Below are positions 48,372-60,151 of a stretch of 64,000 nucleotides of DNA, one piece after another. Below the pieces are notes generated by a model. It was given only the letters and a program-made list of their open reading frames with translations, ran no database searches and had not been told where the DNA came from. Origin of the DNA: Lotus japonicus (Eukaryota > Streptophyta > Magnoliopsida > Fabales > Fabaceae). The stretch lies in assembly GCF_012489685.1 (NCBI RefSeq), contig NC_080042.1, positions 41,530,066 to 41,594,065 on the forward strand, read 5' to 3'. Each line of letters begins with the position of its first letter. The first letter of the stretch is position 1. The translations under genes and the position numbers were made by a program.

Positions 48372-49153
48372 TGATATGATTTGGGAAACAAAGGATCGTC
48401 TTGAAAACCGGTGACAAAGATAGGAACTTGACCCTAACCGCGACCTGCCGGTAGAACCAAAGTTATCAAAGATAAAAGGGGAACTTGACCCTAACCGCGA
48501 CCTGCCGGTAGAACCAAAGTTATCAAGTTTAGTTCTTAACCCAAGAACAAATGGGAAGCTCTCACAATATGAGAAAACTCAATATCATTCAGATTCAAAA
48601 ACTGCTTTGTTCCAAACATTGAGTCCCTATTTATAGGCTAAGTGGGATGCTACTCTTTCCAATAAGTAATAATGCTCCCACTAACATTTAATAGACTCCA
48701 CTAGAGATTTATAGCTCAACTAGCATTGGAAACTTGAGTAAAAGCCCACTATTCCTAAAGATGAGTCAAAGGCTCATAAAAGACATTAAAAACCAACTAG
48801 GGGGAATACAAAATGTCATCAGAAAATTCACCCCTATATTAAATACGAAAATTCAAGAAAATAACTAAAATGGACTTATTTACTAAATATTAATGTCCAT
48901 GAGTGCATCTTGAACATGCAAATTGGGCTCTTGGAAATTATGCCTTCAAGTTGGGTCCAAGTCATCATCATTCTTGAGTTCAAGGAAATTGACCCACTTT
49001 GGAGTTGCTTCTAATTTATTCTGATCTTCTTTTCCCTTGAGCTCCAAAATCAGTCCTTGCAAAGCTTGCTTCATTCTTTTGGTCTTGGACCTTGTCATTG
49101 GACCTCCTATTTCCTGCAAAGGGTCTTTGTCTGGGCTGGACCGATCCTCATCA
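48372..49153 (-). repeat. Element E 5' LTR, 782 bp
   Basis: Minus-strand TGATGAGGATCGG...CATATCA. The first ~210 bp encode the end of the polyprotein (GGPMTRSKTKR to DDDLDP, stop near 48946), because in this clade the coding region runs into the LTR. A direct repeat of about 60 bp (GAACTTGACCCTAACCGCG, about 48423 and 48481) and a minus-strand TATAAATA at 48627-48637 lie inside. Confidence 0.88.
48627..48637 (-). promoter_or_regulatory. TATA box of element E LTR
   Basis: Minus strand CCTATAAATAG. Confidence 0.6.
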
Positions 49154-51088
49154 CAGCTTCTTTCTGTCAAGTTCTCCATTTCTCATAATTTTTTATTGAG
49201 CTCAACACAATCGTCTCTAATCCATTGAACGATATAACGTTATTAAACTTCAGTTGGGCCACATACATGATATTGATTGTTTTGGAGGAAAGTGTCGAAT
49301 AAAAAGCTCCATTAAGACCTCTAAATCCCTTTGCACATCTCGGCTTCTTTCTATCAAGTTCTCCATTGGTAGTAAATTTTTATTGAGTGCTCTACACATT
49401 CGCCTCTCATTCATTGAAGGAATATCTTGAGTTTAATCTCGAGTTGTGCGAAAGAGAAGATTTTGATAGTTATTGAGGAACCTATCCGCTTAAAAGCTTC
49501 ATTAAGGCCTCTTTATCCCTTTCTACATCTCAGCTTCTTTTTGTCAAGTTCTCCATTTGTAGTAAGTTTTTATTGAACTCTACACACTCTTCTCTCATTC
49601 ATTGGAGGAATATCTTGATTTTAAAATTCATTTGTGCTAAACAGAAGATTTTGATTGTAGGGAGGAACTAATCCAGTCAAAAGCTCTATTAAGGCTTCTT
49701 TATCCCTTTCCACATCTCAGCTTCTTTCTGGCAAGTTCTCCGGTTGTAGTAAGTTTTTATTGAGAGCTCTACACATTCGCCTCTCATTCATTGGAGGAAT
49801 ATCTTGAGTTTAAACTTCAGTTGGGCCAAAGAGAAGATTTGGTTGTTATGGAGGAACGTATGCACTCAAAAGCTCCATTAAGGCCTCTTTATCCCTTCCT
49901 ACATCTCAACTTCTTTTAGTCAACTTCTCCATTTCTCATAATTTTTTATTGAGCTCCACACAATCGTCTCTAATCCATTGAACGATATAACGTGTTTAAA
50001 CTTCAGTTGGGCCCCATACATGATATTGATTGTTTTGGAGGAAAGTGTCGAATAAAAAGCTCCATTAAGACCTCTAAATCCCTTTGCACATCTCGGCTTC
50101 TTTCTGTCAAGTTCTTCATTTGTAATAAGTTTTTATTGAGAGCTCTACACATTCGCCTCTCATTCATTGAAGGAATATCTTGAGTTTAATCTCGAGTTGT
50201 GCGAAAGAGAAGATTTTGATAGTTATTGAGGAACGTATCCGCTTAAAAGCTTCATTAAGGCCTCTTTATCCCTTTCTACATCTCAGCTTCTTTCTGTCAA
50301 GTTCTCCATTTGTAGTAAGTTTTTATTGAGCTCTACGCACTCTTCTCTCATTCATTAGAGAAATATCTTTATTTTAAAATTCATTTGTGCTAAACAGAAG
50401 ATTTTGATTGTAGGGAGGAACTAATCCAGTCAAAAGCTCTATTAAGGCCTCTTTATCCCTTTCCACATCTCAGCTTCTTTCTGGCAAGTTCTCCGGTTGT
50501 AGTAAGTTTTTATTGAGAGCTCTACACATTCGCCTCTCATTCATTGGAGGAATATCTTGAGTTTAAACTTCAGTTGGGCCAAAGAGAAGATTTGGTTGTT
50601 ATGGAGGAACGTATGCACTCAAAAGCTCCATTAAGGCCTCTTTATCCCTTCCTACATCTCAACTTCTTTTAGTCAACTTCTCCATTTCTCATAATTTTTT
50701 ATTGAGCTCAACACAATCGTCTCTAATCCGTTGAACGATATAACGTGTTTAAACTTCAGTTGGGCCCCATACATGATATTGATTGTTTTGGAGGAAAGTG
50801 TCGAATAAAAAGCTCCATTAAGACCTCTAAATCCCTTTGCACATCTCGGCTTCTTTCTGTCAAGTTCTCCATTTGTAATAAGTTTTTATTGAGAGCTCTA
50901 CATATTCGCCTCTCATTCATTGAAGGAATATCTTGAGTTTAATCTCGAGTTGTGCGAAAGAGAAGATTTTGATAGTTATTGAGGAACGTATCCGCTTAAA
51001 AGCTTCATTAAGGCCTCTTTATCCCTTTCTACATCTCAGCTTCTTTCTGTCAAGTTCTCCATTTGTAGTAAGTTTTTATTGAGCTCTA
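49154..51088. repeat. Satellite block 3 with 753-bp (4-monomer) higher-order unit
   Basis: Equivalent points recur at 49239, 49992 and 50745 (753 bp). Four monomer types repeat in fixed order, marked by ACATGATATTGATTG, TCGAGTTGTGCGAAAG, ATTTGTGCTAAACAG and TTGGGCCAAAGAGAAG. Successive units look nearly identical. The block ends in the target site of LTR G. Confidence 0.95.
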
Positions 51089-51974
51089 TGTAACACCCCC
51101 ATTTCCAGGTGTCACTTTAGTAACTAAAAATAAACTTTACGCGGAAAACAGGTAATTTTTTTTTTGTTTGATTCCTTTTAAATAAAGCAATAGAAAGTAA
51201 AGACATAACCCGACCACTAAAGTAACCAATATACATCAAATATAAACATGTACAGCCTCAGCTGCACTTCCACGTCACGCGCACTCGCAGTGACTCTAAA
51301 GTAGTGTGCCCGTGGGCAAATATATACAACCCAGAAGTGTGAGTAAGAAAGTTTATAATTACAACCCACTAGGAGAAAGTCGGCCTCAAAAATGGCCTAA
51401 GCAAAGACCCCTATGGTCCAACTGACTCACTGTGATCCCTCAGTAAGAGAACCACACAGAAAGTCATGCGTCGGGAACCTACCCTGTCCCAAAAGCAAAA
51501 CGAATCAGAGCTCTACACAAAATATGACGCCTGCCTAAACCTACCCTTCCAGTACCGCTCAAGCTCCTCCTCCTCATCCTCGTCGCTCGGCGAGTAACTG
51601 TCAACTTCGGTGTCGGAGTCAGAGTCCAAGTCCACAGCGATATGAAGTCGGCAAGTTGAAGCTCAGCTCCATGCGTCATAGAACTCCTTTCGTCAGACGT
51701 CCACACTCGTCAGTCCGGTCCTCCATGACCCTTCCCCGGTACGTCGCCCGATGACCCACAAGATAGATCACCCAAGCGGTGGGGCATGACGGTCCACCAA
51801 CTCATACCTGATCCCCCCCGAGGGAAAGACCATTGAAACCCAATCCACCGTCGACATCTGGCAGCAGGCCGACCGCCCAAACACAAACATACAACCAAAG
51901 CCAAGGCGCTAGGGTCAACTCACAGAAATAAGTAGATATACACTCAACATGTGATATGGGGTATAGATATATGT

Positions 51975-52011
<37 letters not shown>

Positions 52012-52111
52012 ATCCTAGCATGTTATGGCTCTAACATTGCTTCAATAACCAAACAGCACACAGTTCAAGTCAGAATGAATGTATGCGTGATATGCAATCA
52101 TGAATCCGGAT

Positions 52112-52343
52112 TTGTGACGCGTTCCCATTCGCCACAAGTGAAGCATTCCCGTTCTTCACTATGGATGGACCATTCCCGTTATCCATCCTGGATGAACCAT
52201 TCCCGTTATTCATCCTTGGTGAACCATTCCCGTTATTCACCATATGATGAACCATTCCCGTTATTCATCATTTATGCAAGGTGAACCATTCCCGTTATTC
52301 ACCATGATATGCACAGGTGAACCATTCCCGTTATTCACCCGAT
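52112..52343 (-). repeat. Stem-loop array with CATTCCCGTT loop and covarying arms in LTR G
   Basis: Seven consecutive units share the loop CATTCCCGTT (or CCATTCCCGTTA) but have different, self-complementary arms: AGTGAAG/CTTCACT, GGATGGA/TCCATCC, GGATGAA/TTCATCC, TGGTGAA/TTCACCA, ATGATGAA/TTCATCAT, GGTGAA/TTCACC twice. A weaker leading unit has TTGTG/CACAA. Changes in one arm are matched in the other. Confidence 0.85.
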
Positions 52344-52428
52344 TGATGCAATATGGTTAGCCAAACAACGAATCGCCCTTACCACGAAAGTGTTTAGCTC
52401 ACAACCCAATCCCAACAAACCCATGAGT

Positions 52429-52712
52429 TAGTGTCGGTCAATACAACACAACTCGGAGTAAGTGTCGGTCAATACAACACAACTCCATTAACAAGAATAC
52501 ACAAGGGTCTAGTGTCGGTCAATACAACACAGCCCAACAAGAGCACTAAGTGTCGGCCAATACAACACGGCTCCAACAACAAGATAACCCAAGGGATTAG
52601 TGTCGGTCAATACAACACAACTCCCACTACAAAACCCACAAACAAAGCCCAGAGTCTGTGCCGGTCAATACAGCACGACTCGAACAACACTCCCAAGAGT
52701 ACTAGAGTACTC
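52429..52712 (-). repeat. Stem-loop array with CGGTCAATACA loop in LTR G
   Basis: Six units around CGGTCAATACA (one CGGCCAATACA). Arms include GAGTT/AACTC, GGAGT/ACTCC, GAGC/GCTC, GGGA/TCCC. In the last unit GAGTC and GTGC face GCAC and GACTC, where the others have GTGT/ACAC. A hairpin GAGTAC-taga-GTACTC follows at 52697-52712. Confidence 0.8.
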
Positions 52713-54154
52713 TGTGACTTTCCATCATCACCATAGCTCACCTTAGTGGCTTTCCCCAATTCCAAAACTCTCCAAACCCACAACAAAAGCCGACTTTTCC
52801 CCGTCTTTCGTAAATATTTTCCCCTTTAGTTCTCCTATGATTATTCGTTTAGTAAAAACGTTTCGAATTGAATTAGTCAGGTTATGAGTTTATTTCTCAA
52901 AGTCTAAGTCTCTCAAAGTCTCTAGTTTTCGAAATTCTATTCATTCTAGGTTTTTCGAAAACCAACCACCCAAAAGAAGTTTCCCGGGGAAAGTCTAAGT
53001 AAACCAACGAATACCAACAAAGGGCTAAGTCTCAATCCCCACATTTGGACTTGCCTAGGGTTGTTCATCCAACCCGAAATATCAAAGATCACCAGATCAA
53101 TGAATCTCCACTCCGAAGTTGCGTCAAAACGCTCAATCCAACAAAAGCACAACATCACAAGTTATGGAAAACATCATAACAACAACTCATCATCATAAAC
53201 AACATCAGATGAAGCATAAGTCGAATTTATCGACGCCTATCATGCAATCATAGCTAAATATAGTAAGTTGCCCTAACCTCGAGCTGATCCAGCTTCGCAA
53301 ATCAAATCTCCTTCACAGGAATGCCTTGAAACTTCCAAAGTTCCTTCAACTGAACCTCGGAGGAAAAACAAAGCAGAATCCACACAAAATCGATTAGTTC
53401 GATCGCAATACAATACATAAACGAGAGACAAAGCATTAAAGCTTCAGAATACGACATCCGGGTACGAAAAGACAAGTTTTCGAAAACGAAAAACTCCCCC
53501 CTAAAGGAATAGCCCACGGCCCTTAAGGAAAAAGAGCTTCGACTCTTTTTCTTCGATCAAATCTGTTTACAAGGTAGTTTTAGGGTAAAACTAAGGCAAA
53601 GAAACTGTCAGAACAATTTTCGGACAATCGGGTCGAAATACGGCTATCCAGGGGCATTTTGGTCCAAAATAAAGGCTCAAAACTTCAAAGTTATCAGTTC
53701 TGAAAACAAATTTGACAGCAATGATCCTCATGACATCCGTGACAACAAATCCTAAAGGCACGAAGTCAGATTACAGCTTTTCGACAATAAAGTTTCGAAA
53801 TGTGAGACAAAAAGGTTTTGAAACAGTTTTTCAGATCCAGGACAGCTCGATCACAATCGGCGATTACTGACAGAGGTTTTAGACTCTTGGGAACGTAAGG
53901 AACATAACCCAAGCAAGAAATCAGAGAAATCGGGCAGTTTTACAAAAAGCTCAAAACTGTGAGCACAGAAACGACTTCAGAAACGCAACAGAAATAGTAA
54001 TCAGAGGTAAGAATCATGCTAGTTACCTCAATACCTAGAAGTAGGGACGAACTGCGCGAAGATCGGTCGAGTTTTCGCGAAAATCTCCTCTCCCTCTCTC
54101 TCCACAAACCGCGGCCCCAAATGGAAGAAAATGAAGATATTTTTGCTTTTTCGA

Positions 54155-54165
54155 CTATTTATAGG
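54155..54165 (-). promoter_or_regulatory. TATA box of LTR G
   Basis: Minus strand CCTATAAATAG at the same relative place as in F. Confidence 0.65.
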
Positions 54166-54825
54166 CAGGTGAAATCGCGGGAAAATGAAAATTTCGCGAT
54201 TCCGATTTTTGCAGCACGTTCACCGAAGAATTCTAAGAGAGATTCTGGCGTCAGAATTCCAGAACTCAAAACAAATATCTATGATTTGGGAAAAACGATA
54301 TCTAAAATCCCAAAAGCGGTGTAAGTTAATCTGTCCCGAAAAACTACTTTTTGCTGTGATGCTCAAACGACAAAACTTCCTACTGAAGAAAGATTGGAAA
54401 CGTCGAAACAAATCTGGCAACGCGGACGAAATCTTCGTCCATCGCTCAAAACTAGGGTTTCGAAGCAAAGAAATTAGCGTCGTCGGACTTCCGAAAAGTG
54501 AAACCTATCGTGCGTACAGTCCAGAGTTCCGAAATGAAACGCTGGTCGAAGGAAAAATAAAGAGAATCTTTAAATTTTCCAAGAGTTCGAAATCTCACTT
54601 AAAACGTTGCTCTAAAAGCGATATAGCATATACTGGACACGCTCGCCATAAGGCAGGTGTGCAGACGACTCGCACTAGCTCCGAAAACAACAACGCAACA
54701 TTCCTCGAGCAATTTCTGAACTTTCTTCTTCATTAATCTTTCTCAAATATCAAACCCCTGTCACGCTTACACTGATTCCACGCGTGAGTCGGAAATTAAC
54801 TTGTTCTGAAAATCCGGGTCTTACA

Positions 54826-56820
54826 CTCTACACACTCTTCTCTCATTCATTGGAGGAATATCTTTATTTTAAAATTCATTTGTGCTAAACAGAAGATTTT
54901 GATTGTAGGGAGGAACTTATCCAGTCAAAAGCTCTATTAAGGCCTCTTTATCCCTTTCCACATCTCAGCTTCTTTCTGGCAAGTTCTCCAGTTGTAGTAA
55001 GTTTTTATTGAGAGCTCTACACATTCGCCTCTCATTCATTGGAGGAATATCTTGAGTTTAAACTTCAGTTGGGCCAAAGAGAAGATTTGGTTGTTATGGA
55101 CGAACGTATCCACTCAAAAGCTCCATTAAGGCCTCTTTATCCCTTCCTACATCTCAACTTCTTTTAGTCAACTTCTCCATTTCTCATAATTTTTTTTTGA
55201 GCTCAACACAATCGTCTCTAATCCATTGAACGATATAACGTGTTTAAACTTCAGTTGGGCCACATACATGATATTGATTGTTTTGGAGGAAAGTGTCGAA
55301 TAAAAAGCTCCATTAAGACCTCTAAATCCCTTTGCACATCTCGGCTTCTTTCTGTCAAGTTCTCCATTTGTAGTAAGTTTTTATTGAGAGCTCTACACAT
55401 TCGCCTCTCATTCATTGAAGGAATATCTTCAGTTTAATCTCGAGTTGTGCGAAAGAGAAGATTTTGATAGTTATTGAGGAACGTATCCGCTTAAAAGCTT
55501 CATTAAGGCCTCTTTATCCCTTTCTACATCTCAGCTTCTTTCTGTCAAGTTCTCCATTTGTAGTAAGTTTTTATTGAGCTCTACACACTCTTCTCTCATT
55601 CATTGGAGGAATATCTTGATTTTAAAATTCATATGTGCTAAACAGAAGATTTTGATTGTAGGGAGGAACTTATCCAGTCAAAAGCTCTATTAAGGCCTCT
55701 TTATCCCTTTCCACATCTCAGCTTCTTTCCGGCAAGTTCTCCAGTTGTAGTAAGTTTTTATTGAGAGCTCTACACATTCGCCTCTCATTCATTGGAGGAA
55801 TATCTTGAGTTTAAACTTCAGTTGGGCCAAAGAGAAAATTTGGTTGTTATGGAGGAACGTATCCACTCCAAAGCTCCATTAAGGCCTCTTTATCCCTTCC
55901 TACATCTCAACTTCTTTTAGTCAACTTCTCCATTTCTCATAATTTTTTATTGAGCTCAACACAATCGTCTCTAATCCATTGAACGATATAACGTGTTTAA
56001 ACTTCAGTTGGGCCACATACATGATATTGATTGTTTTGGAGGAAAGTGTCGAATAAAAAGCTCCATTAAGACCTCTAAATCCCTTTGCACATCTCGGCTT
56101 CTTTCTGTCAAGTTCTCCATTTGTAGTAAGTTTTTATTGAGAACTCTACACATTCGCCTCACATTCATTGAAGGAATATCTTGAGTTTAATCTCGAGTTG
56201 TGCGAAAGAGAAGATTTTGATAGTTATTGAGGAACGTATCCCCTTAAAAGCTTCATTAAGGCCTCTTTCTCCCTTTCTACATCTAAGCTTCTTTCTGTCA
56301 AGTTCTCCATTTGTAGTAAGTTTTTATTGAGCTCTAAACACTTTTCTCTCATTCAATAGAGAAATATCTTTATTTTAAACTTCATTTGTTCTAAAGAGAA
56401 GATTTTGATTGTTAGGGAGGAACTTATCCAGTCAAAAGCTCTATTAAGGCATCTTTATCCTTTTCCACATCTCAGCTTCTTTCTGTCAAGTTCTCCATTT
56501 ATAGTTAGTTTTTATTGAGATCTCTACACATTCGTCTCTCGTTCATTGGAGGAATATCTTGAGTTTAAACCTCAGTTGGGCCAAAGAGAAGAATTGATTG
56601 TTATGGAGGAACGAATCCACTCAAAAGCTCCATTAAGGCCTCTTTATCCCTTCCTACATCTCAACTTCTTTTAGTCAACTTCTCCATTTCTCATAAGTTT
56701 TTATTGAGCTCAATACAATCATGTCTAATTCATTGTACAATATATATTGTTTAAACTTCAGTTGGGCCACATACATGATATTGATTGTTTTGGAGGAAAG
56801 TATCGAATAAAAAGCTCCAT
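54826..56820. repeat. Satellite block 4, 753-bp higher-order unit
   Basis: Continues block 3: equivalent points at 55240, 55993 and about 56750. The last unit is more diverged and the array stops mid-monomer at 56820 (AAAAAGCTCCAT) where LTR I begins. Confidence 0.95.
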
Positions 56821-57497
56821 ACATCCGGCCTTAACAAGCCAAGCACTCGTGAGTGACGACGGATGTTCAATACATGTAATATACATTAACGTAATGCCTT
56901 AACAGACAACAAGGTTCAGAATGCGATAACACCCTAAGTCCAATATACTTCCTACAATCCCCGCACTGGAGAGTTGCAGAAGAGCAATGCATCGGAACCT
57001 ACCCAAATCCAAAGTAAGTTATACAACCATCCCTATAAGTTTTAACCAATAACAATAAGCTTCTCTACCCCCAGGCTCTAGCCTTACATCTAACTATTAC
57101 TTCTACCAGTCTTCGGTTAATCTACTCACTCCCAGAAGTCTTCTCGTAAATCAATCCGATCACCTCCTGGCAGCGATCAATAGCTACTCACAGCAACACC
57201 TGTTAGGGCCTGGCAGTTTGTCGACCGCCCAAACACAAACAAAGCAAACAAGGCAGAAAGGGTCAACTTCCTAGAGTAATGTAATATAAGTCCTAGCTAG
57301 ATTTAGCATAGTTAAGTAGCGTGTGAATAATAATTAGACACAGCATAATTCAATCTCTATCCTTTGAACGTCAAATCATCAATCCATCCTTTCCTTGCCA
57401 GAGCAGCATCACGTCTCACTAATGGAAACGCACGACTCAGCGGTCAATCATCTAGCACGATGGGCTCTATACTCTCTAATCAACAAACAGATAACAT

Positions 57498-57960
57498 GAT
57501 CAAGGACTAGCCCCTTAATCGATCCAAGTAATAGGAGTTAAGGTCTAACCTCTTAAGCAAATAACAATTAGTATGACTAAGGTCAATCATCTAAATCAAC
57601 TAACACCTAATAGGATTAAGGTCCAGCCACTTTAATCCAAGGACAAATAATATGATTAAGGTCCAACCACTTTAATCAATTAGCAAAAATAGGATTAAGG
57701 TCCAGCCACTTTAATCCACAAGCAAAAGCAAATAATAGGATTAAGGTCCATCCTCTTTAATCCAATAACGAATAATATGATTAAGGTCATACCCCTTAAT
57801 CAAGAGTAATTAATAGGATTAAGGTCCAACCACTTTAATCCAGGGGTAAACAATACGATTAAGGTCAATCCTCTCTAATCGATGGATAAATAATATGATT
57901 AAGGACAAACCTCTTAATCAAAGAATAATTAATAGGATTAAGGACAAGCCCCTTAATCAA
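57498..57960 (-). repeat. Stem-loop array GATTAAGG...CTTTAATC in LTR I
   Basis: About twelve units of 30-50 bp. Clear ones have arms GGATTAAGG/CTTTAATCC (four units), TGATTAAGG with CTTTAATCA or CCTTAATCA (three units), CGATTA/TAATCG and GATTAAGG/CCTTAATC, around loops such as TCCAGCCA, TCAATCCT and TCATACC. The outermost pair is G-C, T-A or C-G in different units. Confidence 0.85.
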
Positions 57961-59109
57961 GTCATGCAGGTATGCAAGAGCTAGCAAACCACGATTCGTC
58001 CTCACCCGGATACGTGTCTAGCTATGGTTCATGTCTCTATCGTTTTTCCCTAAGGTAAACGTCGGTCCTTTGACCAATCACTTCACACAAGGAGTAGCAC
58101 CTGCACTTAATGGCGGTTCTACTCATAACGGCTCCTCTTCATGATGTTCACAACTCGAATCATTATCTTTCCTCGAACCTCAAATCTTCGACCCTTCCCA
58201 TTTTCGAACTCATTTCATATCCTAAGTTTTCCCCAAAATGGGTTATCTTTATTATTCAAAGTGTTCTATTTTGAGTTAATTCATTATGGAATTTATTCTC
58301 AAATCAAGTCTTATGCATTCATTTGTTTCAAAATCTAATAAGTCAAAACATCAATATCATCCCCAAGTTCTCTTTCCCGAGAAAGCCTCGATCCATCACG
58401 TCAGCAGTAGCTCGAACCTTCCGTCGGGTCCTACTTGCTAATTCTTATAACACTCCGCATTTACAATAGATATAATCATAAGGTTTTGACATAATACAAT
58501 GTTTATGCACTTACCCAATTTAAAGGAATAGAACATGTCTGTCCACTAGAAATCAATAAGACAACATCACAATTAACAGCCGATTCTTCGACACCTAAGC
58601 ATAATAGCTAATAACTAGGAGAGTTGCCCTTACCTTGGGTTATTCTCCTCTATCCTGAAACTTCACAGCTTGTTCTGAATCTTTCTTCCTTAGCTCAACT
58701 CGATCCAAACCTTAAGCAAAATATTCATGCTTAGTCGCTAAGAAACAATTCGATCTAAAAATGCTCACTAACGTCGGAAAAAGCTTCCTAAACTTCAGAG
58801 CTAGACACGTAGGCACGAATGGAAGAATTACCCCAAATGGGTGAGTTTGACTCCACTCAAGTTTCACACATAAGCACTTAGCACATAATAAAGTAAGGTT
58901 CTGACTCCATCTTAAAACACAAATCTATCATCATATTCATGGAATAAATCTAGTCATGTTCCTAGTACATGCTTAACCATTTAGCTTGCCTAGAACATAA
59001 GTAACACTTGGACACATTTCACATATTCAAGTTTAGACTCAACCCAACAAATAACCAAATAATAGCAACTCATTCTAGCATATAATTTCTTCTTCATTTT
59101 TACGCATGC

Positions 59110-59452
59110 CATCACCAAAACATGGTAAACAACAACACTAAGTAGCAACAGCAAAAGAACGACAACAGTTACAACAAAACAGCAACAAAAACAGTAATTA
59201 CAGAAGAACAGCAGCAGCAATTACAGCAAAAATATAAACAGCGACAGCAACAATAAAAACAGAACAGCAACAGCAGCACTTGAAACAGAACAGAAACAGC
59301 AGCAGTTAAAACAGAACAGAAAACAACAGCAATTAAAACAGAACAGAAACAGCAGAAATTAAAACAGAACAGAAACAGCAGAAATTAAAACAGAACAGAA
59401 ACAGCAGAAATTAAAACAGAACAGAAACAGCAGAAATTAAAACAGCAAAGTC
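59110..59452. repeat. ACAG/CAGCAA-rich minisatellite in LTR I
   Basis: Imperfect ACAGCA-type repeats, with at least four copies of a 26-bp unit (CAGCAGAAATTAAAACAG AACAGAAA) at about 59330-59445. Simple-sequence expansion. Confidence 0.9.
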
Positions 59453-60151
59453 TCATTTCCTTTCTCATTAATATAAAATTCATGCAACTTGATCATGCTT
59501 CAAACCTGAACGGGTCTATAATTTTTCTCAAAGCTTCACCTCATTTTTAAATCACCATGCTTATAGTTGAATCTAAATTTATCATCATGCATTCATTTAG
59601 GCCATAAAATGCACTTACTTAAGAAACAAGTAGCACTTAGCATACCCAATCATTTAAACACAAAATCAACCTCAAGCTTACTCCAAAACAAATCCTAAAA
59701 ACATGCATCAATTGATTCAATTCTAATCTTTAAAAGAGGGATTTTCCTCCCCTCAACACACAAGCAAGCTCACGGCCCCCCCCCCCTCCAAAAATAGGGT
59801 AATCCAACTTTTCTTTTGAAACCAATTAACTCTTAGGCACATTTATTCCCTAACTAAGGTAGGAAAACCATCCAAACACTCATACAACTTCATTTGTGAA
59901 TTAACATTTTTCCATGCCCAATTGAAACCTAAAAATCCAAAGTTGATGTTTTCTCTAAATTGATTGCACATAGCTCATTCTTAGACATCTACTAACAACT
60001 AACGTGAATACATTTAGCATGGGTATGACTCTAACATAATTCAAGTTAACATTTGAGGCAAAATGGGTTTTTAGAGCAAATTCATCACAATCATCAACAA
60101 CTTCAATCACATATGCAAATAAGCTACCAATATGATCATTAGAGCGTGCAT

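Larger units (their letters stand above)
44670..49153 (-). mobile_element. Element E: truncated CRM-clade retrotransposon in satellite
   Basis: On the minus strand: 5' LTR 49153-48372, PBS, leader, gag, protease, RT and RNase H up to LKFLSSQG, then satellite. Integrase and the 3' LTR are absent. The LTR begins TGATGAGG and ends ATATCA, as in CRM element A. The right end follows a normal LTR border. The left end is a break inside RNase H. Satellite on the two sides abuts in register (GCATCT, then CAGCTTC), with no target duplication at the broken end. Confidence 0.92.
51089..54825 (-). mobile_element. Solo LTR G, 3737 bp, Tekay type, in satellite
   Basis: Plus-strand ends TGTAACACCCCC...CCGGGTCTTACA, flanked by CTCTA at 51084-51088 and 54826-54830, a perfect 5-bp duplication. 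Same family as F by shared text across both ends and the centre. No gag or pol inside. (TA)n near 51977-52007. Minus-strand TATA at 54155-54165. Removing G plus one CTCTA keeps the 753-bp satellite period exactly. Confidence 0.92.

Noticed and set aside
44670..49153. Element E looked like a circularly permuted one-LTR circle, because the polyprotein C-terminus lies upstream of gag.
   Set aside because: The LTR begins TGATGAGG at 49153 and the C-terminal codons are part of the LTR itself, as in element A. E is an ordinary 5' LTR plus internal region, truncated in RNase H.
52112..52690. Regularly spaced short repeats resembling a CRISPR array.
   Set aside because: Plant context, hairpin arms vary with the unit, no spacer-repeat division and no cas genes.
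29504..56820. CENP-B-box-like motif in the satellite.
   Set aside because: Reading several monomers on both strands I found no match to the TTCG....A..CGGG pattern.
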